A stretch of 64,000 nucleotides of DNA from Nematostella vectensis (lineage: Eukaryota > Cnidaria > Anthozoa > Actiniaria > Edwardsiidae): positions 9,458,540 through 9,522,539 of the forward strand of contig NC_064042.1 in assembly GCF_932526225.1 (NCBI RefSeq), written 5' to 3'. The translations under genes and the position numbers were made by a program. Below the pieces are notes generated by a model that ran no database searches, had not been told where the DNA came from, and saw only the letters and a list, made by a program, of their open reading frames with translations. How positions within the stretch are numbered: the first letter of the stretch is position 1; each line of letters opens with the position of its first letter. Shown one piece after another: positions 60,939-64,000 of the stretch.

Positions 60939-63719
60939 TTACAACGATGATTTTCTGTCATGCTTCTCAAAAAATAGAATGTAGGCCTGGGGCCCGGTCA
61001 CACGCGATGAGCTAATCTGATCAACTCTGAAACAGAAGAGAAATACTGTGTTTAGTAAAATCCTGGTTGTGGTACAGTCCTCTAGGGTAGGTATTGTATA
61101 TAGACTTCGGCGATGTAATGTGCTTGAGCTCCTTTTTTCCCTTTTCTGGGTTGGGTGAGAGATGTTTTACACTCCTAAAACCTGGGAGGGCACTAGTGAA
61201 ATACCTAAAATTTTTACAGCATGTCTGCATGGGTCTTAGTCCAGACCTGGGACTCTCTTTGCGCTCGACATTCTGGCTCGCGTGAAAGAGGGTTGCATGC
61301 GCATGCGCGAAAATACACCGCATATATGCGTTGTGGCCTGGTAGCTTAGTTCAAGATGGCTGCGAAAGGGACGAGCGAGGGTTTATTTCAGAAACAATAC
61401 GCTGATTTTGGTCGTGGGTAAATACTTGATTGTCAATCTTTTCTGAGAACAGGACAGATGATAATTAGAGTCTGGAAAATATATCAATCAAAGAGCTTTT
61501 CCGTTTTCGTTATTTTCACGCGCGCGCTTTAGGCAATAGCGCGCTTTTTTGGAGTTTGATTTTCAATCACATTTTATCGCGTTTTTATAGAAAACAAATC
61601 CCAAGCAGTTCGCTGATATTCCTTCACATGTACAAAACATTCTTTTCAACTTAGCGATGATCGATTTTCAGAGCTTTGCACTCGACAAGGTCTAGCGGGA
61701 ATCGACCCTCCTTTGGCACGTCCGTTATTGCGCGCGCTCGTATTTCAACTTTTGCCGTGAGGGTCGCTGATTGGTGTACATGTTCGCACATGCGCATGCG
61801 AGCCAGAATGTCGAGCGCAAAGAGAGTCCCAGGTCTGGACTACATGGGTCTCAGTGCCCAACCCTAGCCTTGCCTCACCCTAGCGCTTAGAGCAGTCATA
61901 GGTTTCAAGGATAGTGTTTGATGATCATTTATAAAGAAATGACCCAATTTTTGGCGGCCAATTGGGGGGGGGGGGGGGGGGGGGGAGTTGAGCATCTGGA
62001 AGGGTTTGATAATTCATGATGAAGGCCATATTTGGGTGTGGTTACTACTGACCTTGAATCGTTAAAACAGTGCCACTGTCTACTCTGTGGGTGCTTACAG
62101 TAAGCCGTGTAATGGCCGCCATATGTTGACCCAGAGTGGTTAGAAACAGCGTACAGGCTGTACACAGCAGACTGGCCCTCTGTAGGTAAATGCACAGGCA
62201 AACAGTAAGGAAAAGAGGAAAGTTAACATAATATTTAAAACAAAGCAGACAGCACTTAGTATCAGCAGGTAAGTTCACAGGAAAACAGTGAGGAAAAGAG
62301 GCTGGCAAAACACATACAAAACAAAAGAGAAGCAGACAAGCAAACAAAAACAGAGAATAAAGGATTTTACCTGATGGATCAGCCGCAAATTCACCAAGTT
62401 CCTGGGGGGATGTAACAGGAAACACAACATTTGTCTGGAGCTTGGATCGAAAACCATAACCAGAGAAGCGCTTTAGGTCTAACAAGGAATTAAGGTAGTC
62501 ATCAAATATAACATCACAAAGGCCACTTAAACCAGAAGACTTGGCATGGAGACAGCTGGAAGGTTTTCTATCGTGGTGATGACTGAATAGAAAATCATAT
62601 CTTGTGGTCTGCACATGCGTGGTAAACTCAGGGAGAGATATCAACGTAAAGGCTAAAGTTTTTTTTTTTACCTTCTGTGACATAGGTTTTGTTTAAGGGC
62701 TATCCTGAAAATACATCAACAAAACTACTCTAGTTGTAACTACTGTATCATTGGTGCTCCCTTTGAGAAAACTTGGATCTGCCCTTCTGGTGGATGCACA
62801 TCCATATGATTTCCAGCAGATGACGAGAGAAGGTGATTGACAGAGGTTTTCCATTCAAATCAGATAATCAAGGATACGAATAACAAGAATTCTTGGAAAT
62901 CTCTGTACTGTGAATTTCTTGGTTGACTTGCGCTTCTTTTTGCACTTCTCACAGGTCTGAGAGAAGCAAAATAAGGTGTCAGTCCAGGAGTATTTTTTAT
63001 CCAGAAATGAAAATATCCAATACAGTTAGAAACTGAGGTGTCTGGGAAAATAACTTCTATTTTCAAAGAACATTGCATTTATTTTTTGCCATTTCAAGTT
63101 CTTTATGTTAGACAGTAAATCAGACCAAGCTGCGAGAATAAGTTTAGATTTTTTCTAGCACATACCGGTCTCTCATCACCATCAAGTACTTCCTCTTTGG
63201 TGAAGAGTTCCATACAGTCCCGGATGTCCACATCGCCTCCACCAGTATACCGGCTACTTGAGTACCCACTACCAGATTTCTGAGCAAAACAACAACAAAT
63301 TAACCAGCTTGATATTACTGTACGTATAATACCAATCCTACTGTAGCCTCTACCAATCTATATGTCATGATAATGCTTGCTGAGTTCATGCCACTAGAAA
63401 AAAACAACAATCGGGGGGGGGGGGGGGGGGGGAGGATTCGCACTGTGTAAGCACTATACATATCATAATATTCTCTTACTATTCTTAGTAGACCAATTTT
63501 GGAGTTGAGTTTGGGTGTGATACTCACACAATGTAAATGTGCAGTGTGGATATAATGGTCCCTAATTACCTTAAATAAACGTAAAATGCATATAAATTGA
63601 GACTAATTTGCCTACCCTTGGGATAGGAAGGGAGAGATCCCAGAAAGGATCAAAGGTGACTGACTTGAAGCCGCATTCTAGGCATATAAGGGTGCTCTTG
63701 AGTACGCCCACAAACAGAT
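60939..63719 (-). CDS. USP2: Ubiquitin carboxyl-terminal hydrolase, USP2-like (C-terminal part)
   Basis: Six minus-strand exons, all in phase: 63719-63616, 63279-63166, 62956-62878, 62478-62371, 62179-62053 and 61026-60939, giving 205 residues and TAA at 60939. The N-terminal part, including the catalytic Cys box, is beyond 64000. Seen are the zinc-finger Cys pairs (CLECGF and CEKC), [45 protein letters not shown], the His box [15 protein letters not shown] and FNDSR, with the catalytic His and Asp. It ends [18 protein letters not shown]2 removes ubiquitin from cyclin D1, p53 regulators and other targets in vertebrates; the substrate here is unknown. The first exon in the window is preceded by eight tandem copies of its own 3' splice site. 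Confidence 0.92.
61238..61841. repeat. Inverted repeat with identical 44-bp arms
   Basis: The left arm (61238-61281) starts AGTCCAGACCTGGGACTCTC and ends TTCTGGCTCGC. The right arm (61798-61841) is its exact reverse complement. Similarity continues outward to ATGGGTCT on both sides. The enclosed 516 bp contain a promoter-like site and the possible small gene. Confidence 0.9.
61304..61355 (+). promoter_or_regulatory. Promoter-like segment inside the last USP2 intron
   Basis: An NRF1-type site, TGCGCATGCGCG, starts at about 61301-61304, and about 45 nt further lies CAAGATGGCTGC, the YY1-type motif often found where a start codon is close to the transcription start. It is on the + strand, opposite to USP2. 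Confidence 0.35.
61356..61867 (+). CDS. Possible two-exon small gene nested in USP2
   Basis: Exon 61356-61417 encodes [20 protein letters not shown] and ends with a GG/GTAAAT donor. An acceptor (ATTTTCAG) opens exon 61672-61867, which continues in phase and stops at TAG 61865. The total is 85 residues. The first exon looks like a genuine N terminus; the second is Arg/Ser-rich and runs into the right arm of the inverted repeat, so its end may be replaced sequence. No family was recognised. It could be an intact gene, a captured first exon inside a transposon, or chance. Confidence 0.3.
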
Positions 63720-64000
63720 CTGAAAAATGAAACAACACAAGTTCACCCAAAAACAGGTCTGAAAAATGAAACAACACAAGTTCACCCACAAACAGATCTG
63801 AAAAATGAAACAACACTAGTTCACCCACAAACAGGTCTGAAAAATGAAACAACACTAGTTCACCCAAAACAGATCTGAAAAATGAAACAACACGAGTTCA
63901 CCCACAAACAGATCTGAAAAATGAAACAACATGAGTTCACCCACAAACAGGTCTGAAAAATGAAACAACACGAGTTCACCCACAAACAGATCTGAAAAAT
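63717..64000 (-). repeat. Tandem 3' splice sites, 39 bp x 8, upstream of a USP2 exon
   Basis: On the minus strand each unit reads TTGTTTCATTTTTCAG, then ATCTGTTTGTGGGTGAAC (or ACCTG...). It thus carries a pyrimidine tract, AG and the first ~18 nt of the exon beginning at 63719. Unit spacings are 39, 39, 39, 39, 38, 39 and 39 bp; the array runs off the window end. A 39-bp unit is 13 codons, and the four units nearest the exon are open in the exon's frame. Confidence 0.93.

Overview
The window looks like nuclear DNA of an invertebrate animal, most probably an anthozoan cnidarian; a Nematostella-like sea anemone is my best guess. The reasons are: genes split by many GT-AG introns with exon structures close to vertebrate orthologues, AT-rich intergenic DNA, many miniature transposons and minisatellites, and D8C/VWD/EGF and ephrin-receptor-like Cys-rich membrane proteins of the kind abundant in cnidarians. 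The species call is an inference. I rebuilt the genes by joining exons at GT-AG sites with matching phase; every multi-exon model below keeps an open frame throughout.

Layout, left to right. 2.2-8.2 kb (+): 3' part of a Cys-rich, multi-pass membrane protein containing a 20-copy coding minisatellite. 8.2-13.3 kb: intergenic, with small coding-like fragments. 13.3-19.6 kb (+): a type I membrane protein with an extracellular D8C domain, Thr-rich stalk and a cytoplasmic tail packed with tyrosine motifs, one of them matching an ITAM; its introns hold three minisatellites. 21.0-32.1 kb (+): a secreted VWDE-like protein whose first exon is a close paralogue of the previous gene's first exon. 33.0-37.25 kb: a satellite array of about 23 monomers with a four-monomer higher-order repeat. 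38.7-40.5 kb (+): an intronless, frameshifted acyl-CoA synthetase pseudogene.

43.6-49.1 kb (-): complete PDCD10/CCM3 orthologue (9 exons, 214 aa). 49.3-56.7 kb (+): complete DAW1 orthologue (17 exons, 415 aa). These two are head to head, 238 bp apart, across a promoter with an NRF1-type site. 57.2-59.1 kb (-): a small secreted fibronectin-III protein. 60.9-64.0 kb (-): C-terminal part of a USP2-like deubiquitinase, with a possible small + strand gene nested in its last intron.

The most striking theme is that short tandem repeats sit on functional gene boundaries. In USP2 and DAW1 a 3' splice site plus the start of the following exon has been multiplied; in PDCD10 the last codons and stop lie in the end unit of a minisatellite; in the first membrane protein a 45-bp unit is amplified inside coding sequence. 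The tyrosine-rich D8C receptor is the best candidate for an undescribed signalling protein. No rRNA, tRNA or CRISPR array was seen.
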